From contig NC_061458.1 of assembly GCF_022581195.2 (NCBI RefSeq), positions 8,308,001 through 8,372,000 of the forward strand: a stretch of DNA of 64,000 nt, given 5' to 3'. Origin of the DNA: Helicoverpa zea. Its lineage: Eukaryota > Arthropoda > Insecta > Lepidoptera > Noctuidae. The position numbers were made by a program, and so were the translations under genes. Of the stretch, positions 31,201-42,405 are shown piece after piece. The first letter of the stretch is position 1. Each line of letters opens with the position of its first letter. A model generated the notes under the pieces. That model had not been told where the DNA came from, searched no databases, and saw nothing but the letters and a program-made list of their open reading frames with translations.

Positions 31201-34200
31201 GTGAACTGGCGAGTTCGCGGATTCACCTGCCATTTTTATGGGCCGTAGTTCCGTAGTTTACGCTACCACACAATATCACAAAACATTATGTACAATTTTA
31301 CAGTGTTTACAGGGCTATATTAGTCAGTTATGAATTATCATTTCATTAAAGTTATCTCAAAACGGCTTCAGCGCGTTGGCTTCGTCCGCACGTGTCGAAA
31401 ATCCAAAGCTCTACACTATAGTCCCGTCGTCTGGTATTTATTTTTGTCAAAACTATTTGAGATTACAAATAATCTTCACAATCTTTCCCTACACTGCAAC
31501 GTGGAATATTTTAATGATGTACTCGTATACACCAGCAATACGCTGCATTTATCATTTCAAGCCGAATAACCACTATTTACGAAATAACAAGGTGAAAATA
31601 TTGAACGCAAATATCCGAACTAAACCAATGAACTTTAATGAATGCAGTTTTACTGGAATATGAAAAACAGCAAGCTATTTAGTTTGCATTTTTATCTCGA
31701 GTTGCTTTCATTTGTTTAGTCTGAAACTGAATCGTCAATGGTTTCATGCCATATCGCGTTAGCGTGGCCTAACTGGCCACACTGAATAAATATGAATGAA
31801 AAATCACAAATAAAATATGTTGCTTTTTGTGCGAATAGATTTTGGCGAACTGAACTATATAGTTTTATTATATCGATGTCGATGCGGAATTGTTTTGACC
31901 AGCTTTGATAAAGTAGCTATCGAGCTTTGTACATAAGTGCTTTTGCAAATTACGTAAAAAATGGGTAACCGACTGTGTTACCCATCCGAAGGAGTTTAAC
32001 ATTTTCGTCGGTCATATGGAAAATAATAAAGAACCGTTTATTTAAATGATATTAATACTTGATGCATTCAAAGAAGTATATAGTATTTATTTAGACACTA
32101 ACAAACTTTGAGGTCAAATATACCATCTTATGCTATGCTTACCTATGTTCGTCATTAGAATATTAACAAGCAAGACGACGCCAAGGCAGCTTGAAACAGT
32201 AACTATAAAATATCTGTAGCAGTTTTATGTCCTCATATAGAATTCTGTTTCACACTAGTACGTACCAAGTTACGCTATAACTTGTTAAGAACCATAAGCT
32301 ATAGAAAAGTTTGTATTGGACTTCTTAGTAATTCGACGGGGGCTATAAAAACTTTAGCCTTTGTCACCTGCATCAATTTTACCACAGATCAATTATTGAG
32401 TACTGATTCATTTATTAAGAAATGTCAGTACAACATTTAGTAAGTACATTCTAAACTTAAAATACTTTTAGCAAGTAATAAACAAAAATATGAAATCTAT
32501 TATTAAAAAGTGGACAAAAAGCTGTAAGATGAACCAAAAGATATAATTTGCACAATTTTATTCGTTTGTAGGTACCTACATAAATATTACTGAAGTAGGT
32601 CACAAATATTAATAGACCGCATAATCAATATGCCTAACGACCACAAAGTAGAATGGCTATCGAAAGGTCAAGAGTTTAAATGCTGCTCCATTAAACTATT
32701 GTTCTCGAACCTTCTTGGGTCCTCTGCAGCCCTCTAGAGTAATCTATAGGTATTTACTTTGCCTTATTGCTATGGTGGTTAAACACACCACATTTAAATG
32801 TGCGTTAGTGTTTAAATGTGATAGTTATATTGTTATTGGATTTTTGGGGTCGACGGTGCATATTACTATCAAAATAAGGATACAGTTATAATATATTAGT
32901 ACCTACTGCCTTTATATTATATAGAAAAAATAAGCGTACTTATCAATCGTCTGGTTGATGAAGACTACACAAAAAGTAGAAAAAGAAATTAAGTAGTGCC
33001 TGAAACCACTAAGTTTAATAACGTGTTAATTTTTATGAAGCTTACTGGAAAGATTTCGTAGAGATAATGAAAAAACAAAAATTAAATGAATCAGTACCAT
33101 AACATTAAGTATATTGTTGAGACCAAGTATGTGGGCGGACAACGTGGTGACTATTTCTCTTGTTACCACGATATTCGCTTCACAGCTTGAACGGAAGCCG
33201 CTTCCGTTGAAACCATAAAGGCGTAGATGTAATGAACATTTCGAGACATTATTGAATTCTAACGCAACTTTTATGTGTTGCTACTTACTTGAGATTTTGT
33301 TCGGATGCCAGACTCATGATTTTTTTGAGATTGGTGACATGTGGTGTGGTGACATGTGGACATTTTTAATTTGATATACAGAGGAGAATGTCCTAAGGAT
33401 TCTGAACACTTATCCTAGTTACGCTAAGGAATAAGAAAGGAATACCCATACATTTTCATAGGTTTAAGCTTAGGTTAACTTTACTCAGTGTTTATATGAT
33501 ATGTAAACACAATTATCAAGTAGAAAATAGTTTGAATGTACAAAGAATCTAGGCTAATATAATATGTTTAATTAATTATGAAAATATTCTAGTCCCCATT
33601 TTAGCAAACCAACTGTTTATCACGCCTGACCCATTAAAAATTCTGGCGTAAAAGTAGAGCAGGTAGAAAATAATCCTTCATTCTCGGGGAGTATCTCACT
33701 CAGGGCGGATTTGTGCAGAATTAGAAGTGAAATATTAAATTTACGTGCCACGCCTTTTCGTTTACACGTGATACATACGGGCAGATAGTTCGTCCAGCTT
33801 TTTTTGTGATAATAAATATGGAATTTTTGAAAGTAAACTGCATTTACGTATTTATGAATTAGAGTACGATTTAGCTATCTTTTTGTTTGCTTGTATATTG
33901 TGGGCAATAAAACAGATAGGCAATATAAACTTTCAAATCATGCCTGCTGAAATTACTATATCGATTTATTTGGTAAAAAAAAAATACTTAATCTACTTAC
34001 TGCCACAAGCAAAATCAATCCTTATATTTTGATCGTTCCCTGTTATTCATCATACCATACAAATAACCATTCTTTATAAGCCTACTTTATATGTCTATAT
34101 TGCAACTCAACGGGAGGTCCGTTTTCGGTATGAAGTAATTAGGCTTCCGTTCTATATTAAAACTCTATATACAACCAATGTTTTTATCAATACGGCCAAT

Positions 34201-34500
34201 GTGGTTCTCAGTTGCAATAAGATAAATTGATTCCGGGGAGTAATTTGTTACTTGCCTAAACAAAATTGACATTAAGCAGGAAACAAATTGTGTTTACCAA
34301 ATCGATCATCTGGTTCTCAAAGAATATTTTAAAGCTGAGACAAATTGGTCGTAACGTGGCTATCGGAGTCTCGATAACATGCCTATCGAATTTTGCAGCT
34401 TTAAATTTACGTGTATGATTTTTCTGAAAAGGAACTATTTTGTATGAGAGTTTAAGAGTACCCAAGCATCTTTATCTACAAACTCATTGCCGGACCACAT
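28261..34500. other. gene-poor AT-rich region upstream of the MAGUK
   Basis: No gene I can defend. A frame at 28648-28875 (+) encodes 75 aa without family resemblance. A coding-like stretch after a tttcag at about 30700 is listed separately. A short direct repeat (gtggtgacatgtgg) lies near 33335. Confidence 0.45.
30701..30812 (+). other. possible terminal exon fragment
   Basis: After ttccatttcag, one frame reads AAQVATEPRTYEYGPVFSIK, then DKFPCNWVSNKTWFL and TAA. Composition is protein-like, but there is no partner exon, poly(A) signal or recognised family. Weak. Confidence 0.2.
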
Positions 34501-34521
34501 AACAAACCAATTAATTTCCAG

Positions 34522-34599
34522 CGTGCACCAAAGCTAGGAAAAGTAAAAAGTAAGGAAGAAATTCTGCACAAGTTTTGGCAACGAGCCGAGAAAACGCTG
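34522..34599 (+). CDS. orphan exon-like segment, 26 codons
   Basis: Acceptor ttaatttccag, donor CTG|GTAAGT, open in phase 0 throughout: RAPKLGKVKSKEEILHKFWQ then RAEKTL. The other two frames carry stops. Splice sites of this quality with a clean open frame suggest a real exon of an unidentified plus-strand gene. I found no neighbours to join it to. Confidence 0.4.
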
Positions 34600-35679
34600 G
34601 TAAGTAGAATAAGTGAACATTATTTCTCTTCAATTTAGAACGTTACTCAAATACGGGTATTACGAAGTTCGAAGTTGTTTGTGTAAAGTTTGCTAATCGG
34701 CACGTCAAAACTCATAACAGTATTTCGCTTCAGAGCTCGCTAACCCAAAACGTTGAATTGGGGGTGTCGTATGACATGATTTGTCCGCGCTCTTTAAATT
34801 TGCATAATGAAAATTTGATGACTGAACCCTAATAACCATGAGTTATAGTTATTTTTTTAAGCAAGTGAACAAAAAATATTTCGGCATCACATTAAAGTAC
34901 CTCATAAGCATCTAAATGCTATTTTTATATTACATTTGCGTTATTTGCTCAAATCCCTTTCGAGACCCTTTGAAAGGCCTCATAACATTGAATGTAACAC
35001 TGAAAGCATTTTCTGTAACAATCTCCAAAGGAGCATTTTCATAAACGGTAGATAACTTATTCTGTTCTGGAAATATGATTCCGTTTCAGGACAATTTTGG
35101 CAAAATGTTTCGAGCAACTGACACGCTTGATATTTCCTAAGGGAGAGAACATTTTGCCGAGTTCTGTCACTAAGAAACGCGGTGCTGAATAAAAGCTTGT
35201 CAAATAAAGGTTATTTTTCCGGATCATTACAGTAGAATGACTATAGATAGGTTAAGGCGGTGATAAAGTAGTGAGCGCAGAGAATGACAAGTAGGGGATC
35301 ATCGCTCTGCAAACGACCTGAGATGAATAGACCTTAACGTTACATAAAAACAGAACCGCATTTTCTTTTCTTATATTATTAAACGTATTTACTCTCCCCT
35401 ATAACTAAATGCATTATTCATTCATCATATTTGTATGCTTCTAATTTTATGAAGATGCTCAGGTATCTAATCTCTGACAAGCATTGTTACCTCTGGATAT
35501 TTTACATACAAAGTTAAATGTAAACTTCATAAATCTACACCACCATTTGCCACAAAATGTTTTCAATAATATGTTTAATTTTTAAAATTGCTAATTTTAT
35601 TACGTCATAATTTTAATCACTGAAGTTTTAATCGTTTACACATTCACTTAGGGATCACAAACAGTTGAATGTCTGAGTT

Positions 35680-35840
35680 GGTTCGCGATCGCGTAATGTC
35701 TAGAGCTCGGGGATGCGAGACGGGACGTGTAGCCGCCCCGGTGTCAGTCTGGCACTGAACACTCTGATACGGTAGCAACGTTTACGCATGCGAATAATAA
35801 CCCTGACGAGCCAGCTCTCGCGGAGTGTCTGATAATGAAA
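35680..35840. promoter_or_regulatory. CpG-richer patch with initiator-like TCAGT motifs
   Basis: About 160 bp clearly richer in GC and CpG than its surroundings (cgcgatcgcgtaatg, gatgcgagacgggacgtg, ctctcgcggag). TCAGT, the arthropod initiator core, occurs on both strands (plus near 35743, minus near 35754). It could be a promoter for an upstream MAGUK 5' exon or for an unseen plus-strand gene. Weak evidence. Confidence 0.3.
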
Positions 35841-38800
35841 CCCAACTGTTAAACGATTTAAGAGATGCAAACTTGCCTCGTTCGACAGACACCTGCTCTT
35901 TACCCGACTGCTTTAACTATGCTGACGTCAGCATAATGAAAAGCTTTTGCCGTGTCAAGGAAAAACAATGAGGAAAAATGTTTTCTATGTATTTTTTCTT
36001 TGATGCGTGAAATAGAGAACTTTGCTTTAATTTTTATAAAAGGCACCCATCAGATATAATGGTTACATGCCTACCTAAAAATTTTATATACATTTTGAAC
36101 AAACACTTCAGTAGATAATTTAGAAAGTAAACATAAATCCCGAATCCCACAAATTATTCACAAAACGTCATAAAAAGTCACAATTAATATTTATATCAAC
36201 ACCGCCAAGGGGCCTCTGCGTAAACAAACGGAGTTGAAACTAGCCAAGTTAAAATAGAATCACTATAAAGCGCTCCCCAGCCGAAAAAAATATACCCTCT
36301 TAAAATAGCAGACCTTTTCTTAAATGAGAAAATATTTCTGCTTGCATCGTTTTGAAGAATATCTAAATCTTCATTATTTGAAGCACGTATAATGTTATTT
36401 TTTGTATAATTGGACTGTTGATCTATATTTCGCTGAAAATATTTCAAAATTTCAGAAAGCACAATGGCAAAGAAATAGTATTATTTTGTATGTCCAAAGT
36501 TTCATTATGTTTACTTTTGATAGAAAAGCAGTGGCCTGAAACTAATTATCGCAGTTTTCTTTGCCTGATATCGAATACGAACAACAATACATATGGTACA
36601 GTGATATTATTAAATAGTGACTCACATAAGTTGGACAACATTTACAGGACATTGAACTAAGTCTTGGACAGCGATAAGCCTATTTGATTAATCATATTTA
36701 ATGTAGTCTAAACCCACTAGAAATCCTTGTGACTCTTCCACAGTCAAGCCAATTCATTCTTATAATCATATAAAAAGTTAAGTGTATGTTTTAATAAAAC
36801 ATTCTTATATTTTTGAGTTCTTCCTCAATTTGCGCTATTGCTTGACTACTATTTTCCCTGATGAAAGATGGAAGACTCTTTCGTAGAAGAAATTTGCCAA
36901 CAACGGAAAGTAAATAAACAAAACAGAAATAATATAAAATACAAACATTCAAATACGAGTATCTCATAAAACTTTGACAAAGATGGAATATTTCTCATAG
37001 ATTTTGAATATAAATATTGTTAGTCGTAAGCTTCAATAAATCTTGGCTGAGTTTTCGTTGACACAGAGCTGTGTTGTCCTGGCAAGTTTATTTCCGGGGA
37101 AAGAGTGATGTCTTCGGCCCGATACGAATCTGCAACTACAAAGAATAATGTCTTCTCACTGTGTAACGAAAAGAAAGAGACAATCTGAGTTTTGATTAGA
37201 AATCTATGGCCTCGATGTGTCTGAGATGCTACCTACAGGTTTATTATGATAATTTAAAAAGAAAGGCAATAAATGATAAATACAATTATATACACAAATT
37301 CTTGAACAATTAACCGTCGTACCACAAAAACTTTTAAACGTTAGTTTAACACGTCTTGTCTAAAAAACGTTTATTTATTTATGCATATTTACGTCAATGC
37401 GCATATACTCTCTATATGTTGTGAAAATGAGAAAGACTCATTAATAAAAGGCTTCAAAGGAAACCAGTTGAATAATTTCCTTGACCGAGAAATACAAAAC
37501 CAAAGAATATGATTCAACGAACGCTATGCAAATTAATTCATTCGCTTTACTAAAAGCGGGGAGATTTTATTTCCCTGAGGAGTTAAGGCTCAAAATATCC
37601 AATCTCCCAATAAAATTGAAAAGCTTACCAGCTCGAGCTTGTAACTTATAGCCAGATTACCATAACTTAGTTTTGCAACCGATGCAAATCGCTGAAAATT
37701 CTCGGCCCATCTGCATGTCTACCATTGGACTAAAGTGCAAGATTGGAATTTGAAATGTTCTCATCTTGGAAATATTTGCGAAAATTTATTTCCCTTTCAA
37801 TTTGAATCTTACTTTACAATTTCATATCTTTGATTTTATTCCACGGACATTTCTTTGATTTTAATTTGGGTTATATTTTATTAAAAGATCGTGGTTATTT
37901 TTTGAATGCATTATAAGACATGGTTTGCACCACAAAAATATATTTCTTATCAGTTATGGAAAGATTGTGGCAAAAGCATGAAGTACTTTCGAGATCCTAC
38001 TTTCTATCTACCTACTTCGCATTAATTAAAAGCTGATTAATTCCACTTTTGCCTTCGATAAAACGACAACGAAGATGCGGCTAGAACTGGTAACAGTCTG
38101 GTTCCAGTGGCCTTTTTCAATGCATAAGTTTTCGAAGGAGACTGTTGTAAAAAACTTTGCTTTTAAATTTTCAAAAAGTTATTCTGCTGAACCTCCAGAG
38201 ATGCGCCGAACTATTTGCAGTACGCCGCAAGACGTAGCTGGGAGTCACCGAAAATTTGCTATAAATAGTTTTGGATGACTTCCAAGATGTTTGAAGTACT
38301 TCAAGGCAGAAGCTCTTATGAGACTTTCCTGATCATGAAAGGCTTTTATGCGAATAGTAATGCTGTCTACTTTGTGGATTATTGCCCTGATTTTTATGTA
38401 GCTTGGCACCTAGCTTTAAAATTCTAAATTCTGCCATCTTGTCATAATTATTTTATAATATTTGGATTGTCAATGAGTGATTTTAATGAGTAGCCTCTTA
38501 AGACAGCCCTGTTATTTTGCTGGCACAAACATATATTTTTTAATTATTTAATTTTAAAGTCGCATAAATAAAATCATTTACATTATGAATGTGTTACTTT
38601 GAGATCAAGATATACAAGAAGTTGCTACGGTAAACACATTGCTAGGTAAGTTTTGGTAGGCGGACATAATAATCTAAGTTGTAATGACTTTTGTTGTAAT
38701 CGATTTTATATTTTACAAATACATACTTGAAAATGTATTTAAACTACTTTTTCATTTGCTGGGTTAAAGCAATGCCAGTTTTATTTTAGGTATTTGACGG

Positions 38801-40175
38801 TTTTTCCTTGAATATGCAAAAATTAAAAAGTATAGTCTGTTATATTTTTGAATTTATGATTGTCATCATTAGTAACGAATGCTATGTATATTGGTATATA
38901 ATATATTGGTAAGCTCATACGATTATGTTTCATGGAAATTGGGTGTTTTGGGTATAATACCACAACTAGTAACCTTTTAAGCTATGTTTGTCGCCCCCAA
39001 ACCACCATGGTGATCGGCCATTACAATCGCTATCTCTTGCATTATTTTGCCTGCGGTTACGTTCAACTGAAATTATGTTGTAACTTAACCCGTGGGAAAC
39101 ATAAGTTTCTTACAGATAAAACGGCTCGCTATGGTTTCAGGAGAGTACGCATTAATGCTTATTTTGTATCAAGAGATAATTACGTTGAACCAAAAGTGAT
39201 ATTTTGGTAATTGTTGTTTAAATCCACTTACGGAAAGAAAAGTGATAGATTTCCACAATCAAAATAAAACCAATCGCCTTAGTACTCGATGAATATTCCA
39301 CAAATACCTACTTGCTAAAAATTTAACTGGCTGGTAAAAAAATAAACAGGATTTAAATTCGACGTTTATATTTTTAGGACTTTAATTAAAATGAGCTCTC
39401 TTTCGAAGTCTCTTCTTTAGGTACTATATTATGGATTTAATCAAACTTAGGCTTAAAAGTTTAAAAACGCTCTAAAAATACCGCAAAATTTAGGATACGA
39501 ACCTTTCGATATTTCTTATCTTCATAAATAATGAAGTAACGTAATCATGAACGGCGGAAACTCTCAATATTTTGGAAGAAATATTAGTTTACAAAATATT
39601 TTTCAATTTTATTCAAAATTTTTAGGAAAATGTAAAGACTTAGTTTGCGGTTTTCTGTATGAAAGTAAAATATTCTAGGCTAGCTTTCGTCGTCGAGTTT
39701 CTTTTTAATAAAATGTTCCTTTTCATAGGCGGGTACGTGATGGAACGAAAAAAAACTACGTTTACTGTAAACTGTAAGGCTTACAAAATAGGCGGTTTTT
39801 ATTCAGCAATGTTCATGAAAAATATTTTGACCGTTAGAAGTATTCAGACTCTTATAAAGAAAAAAAATAGTTTTTAACATATCTACTACACAGCGTGACT
39901 TGAAAAGCCAATTAAGATACCTTCTTTTAGTAATTTTAAAAATCGCTGTAGTTGCTGTTCCTGTTGGTTCTTAAAACCCGCTTTTGTAGTTTGTGATACA
40001 GTTTACCAATATAAAAATTTTGTGTTGAAGGTGGTGGTTGGAAGTGTCACAATTTTGATCCTTGAATAGACCTTATCAAATCTAGTACCTACAACGCAAA
40101 CGCAAACGCAAACTTGTAAAAGCAAAACACAGTTTTTTTTCTATTTTGTTTGTGGAATAATGGGTATGGATATAA
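35841..40175. other. AT-rich intergenic region, no feature
   Basis: Small frames at 36196-36462 (-), 38075-38278, 38932-39210 and 39659-39877 (+) show no domain, splice context or family. A (gcaaac)n run lies near 40090. Confidence 0.45.
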
Positions 40176-40673
40176 GGTCTCAGCACACATATGGGATCGG
40201 AAAGGGATCGTAACCATAACGCCATTCGCCTCGCTGTCAACCAGGCGTCAACCTACCGTATGCACGTAATGAAAGCGTATCAGCAGCGCCTGTACGTCAA
40301 CTCGGCTATGGCTAGGCGACACCGCGCTTACGCCTCGCCGCCCCCTGGCTGACGCGCAACACGAATGAAATACTCCTTGCGAATGGCGGCGTCTTTAGCA
40401 GGCAAGTCGCGGGAGGGGAAAGGGGAAAGGGTGGACGAAGAGATGTGAGCTCGGGTACGGAGAGACGTAAGCGCGGGGACGGAGAAACGTAAGCGCGGGG
40501 ACGATGAGCCGTAAGCGCGGGAATTCAAGTTCGGAGCCTGTTCCGAGGCGAGGCGATTACGTTATTATTCCGATTAGTGTGCGTTGCAGTAGGGAGTTTA
40601 ATACAAACCATTCTAAACGGCTAGAGGCGATACGGTGACGATCCCTTTCCGATCCCATATGTGTGCTGAGACC
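40176..40673. mobile_element. 498-bp MITE with perfect 35-bp terminal inverted repeats
   Basis: Ends ggtctcagcacacatatggg... (40176-40210) and the exact complement (40639-40673). Interior is GC-rich, unlike the surroundings, and carries a 22-bp tandem array at 40435-40522. No transposase. A convincing target duplication is not evident. Identical ends suggest recent insertion. Confidence 0.8.
40435..40522. repeat. 4 x 22-bp tandem repeat inside the MITE
   Basis: Units begin at 40435, 40457, 40479 and 40501. The middle two are acggagagacgtaagcgcgg/gg and acggagaaacgtaagcgcgg/gg, differing by one base; the outer two are more diverged. Confidence 0.8.
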
Positions 40674-41893
40674 CATAGTATATTACTTTTAGCCAGCGGC
40701 TTAAAAATATGATATATGAACAATAACTATTAGAAACCAATACGGTAAAAAGTGTAAATTGAAAAAGTTTTTAGTACGCAGCTGAAACCTGTTAGTAATT
40801 CAACAGCGGTTGAATAGGATTTGTGAAGTTACTGACACAAAACCACGGCGTGATGTCAACAAAGTAAATAACATTGTATATGTTAGTTAGTTGGTTAGTT
40901 TTGCCATTACGTCGCGTTATTTAGTTTAACATTTAAAAACGTTTTTTTATACTAAAAAGTTTGGAAAAGTAATGTAGCGTTAATTACAGCGAGACAGTTA
41001 ATCAAACATGTGTTTCGCCCTTCCACAGGGCGTCTGTGTTTTATGTCTTTTTTTATGGAAATCGATGCCTTTCAAAGCTTTGCCGATGAATTACATAGGT
41101 AATGGTAAAACAAATGTTAATCCAAACTGATGAGGCAGAATAAATTGTGTTTTGAATATACATACATGAAAGTGATAATTATTACTTAAATGTCACTTTG
41201 ATGACGTAGTAATCCGTGACGGGTGTGGAACGAATAAAACAATAAGTAAAGAAACAATGCATGAACTATTGAAATTAAACGGTATTTCCGTGACGACATT
41301 ATAATAACGCACAAATTCACGTAGTTTTGTTTATATTGTGTATATTTGCTACTTTAAGAAAACTATCAGTATCTGTGTGAAAATAAACAAAACAAATAAA
41401 CATGACTGGAACCTTTAGCTAGTTCTATAGACTGCCCGCCCACGTCTGATAGTCGGAGCTCGATATTTTGTAGGAGAAAAATAGAACACAGTGATTGCAA
41501 TATTGCAACGCACATGTCCTGCAAAAATCCTTGTCATACATACACCTATGTCCTACAAAAATTCTGACGTAGATGGGTTCACTTACGTTGCACTTTAAAC
41601 TTTTATCAACTTATTAACCCACATATTCATTACTTTATGTATCGGAGTCGACATAAAAGCTTTGCGGGAAGCCATCCCATTAATATGAAGACCAAATTGT
41701 ACACGTAAAGAATTCGAATTAATATGTTTAACGTGTTTAATAAAAGTACTATCAGCCTAACGAAAATAATAAAATAAAGAAATATATTAGGTACACAACC
41801 TGTAAACTATGACCAAACCAATAACAATATTTATCTGAGGATGTCCATTAAAACTCGAAAACACACCTCCAAACCACCACAGTTTCTGAATAG
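40674..41893. other. AT-rich intergenic region, no feature
   Basis: Lies between the MITE and the GH1 cluster. No upstream exons of the following pseudogene seen here. Confidence 0.45.
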
Positions 41894-42173
41894 TTTCAAA
41901 CCGCACTGACCTACAACATAAACCACAAATGCGTGATGTATTACCATACATTGTTTAACAATCTTCTAAACAACAACATTACTCCTATAGTCTTCATAAT
42001 TCCAATAGGACAAGTCCACGCCTCAAACAGACCTCCGATTGGGCTTCGGCTGTCGGAAGAACCCAAAATTGGTTGCCTATTTTGAGTTCCATAAGCGAAT
42101 CGCGTTCGATCAGTACCGAGATATAGTCAAAACATGGACAACGATGAACGAACCTCATCAACATCGCTATGGT
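41894..42173 (+). pseudogene. GH1 beta-glycosidase exon-4 pseudogene
   Basis: Aligns with exon 4 of genes A and B. One frame reads YNINHKCVMYYHTLFNNLL and NNNITPIV. After frame changes another reads NPKLVAYFE...YRDIVKTWTTMNEPHQHRYG, including the acid/base motif NEP. It ends at a donor-like GGT|GTACGC, matching the exon-4 end. The YHWD block is lost and several shifts are present. No other exons found nearby, so it is a solitary decayed copy just upstream of gene A. Confidence 0.75.
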
Positions 42174-42349
42174 GTACGCAAATGTGTTTCATTCGAACCA
42201 TTTCCCAACTCAGAACCTCGATTACCTCATTTTCACGTTTGCGTTGCGATAACGCATCGTATCGCCCATAGCTACTTAGCATTTTAATATTATTTAGTAT
42301 TTGATTAAGTTGGCCGTGGATAATACTCTAACAAAGTATGTTTTATCTA

Positions 42350-42405
42350 AAAATATAATATAACATTATTTACTGTAAATAATCTGAGCACTTTTAGTCA
42401 TCACA
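42350..42405 (+). promoter_or_regulatory. candidate core promoter and leader of GH1 gene A
   Basis: A TATA-like aatataatataac at about 42352-42363. The leader cttttagtcatcacaATG is similar to gene B's gttttagttagcacaATG, suggesting a conserved transcript start and leader in the duplicates. Confidence 0.4.

Noticed and set aside
33129..33218. Short frame beginning MWADNVVTISLVTTIFASQ, like a signal peptide
   Set aside because: Only 29 codons, no donor site before the stop, no partner exon.
36196..36462. 88-aa minus ORF with hydrophobic end
   Set aside because: No family, no start context, not supported by splice sites.
38075..38278. 67-aa plus ORF with ATG
   Set aside because: No recognisable feature. 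Kept out for lack of any supporting signal.
40328..40528. 66-aa minus ORF over the GC-rich block
   Set aside because: Lies inside the MITE over a tandem array; composition follows the repeat.
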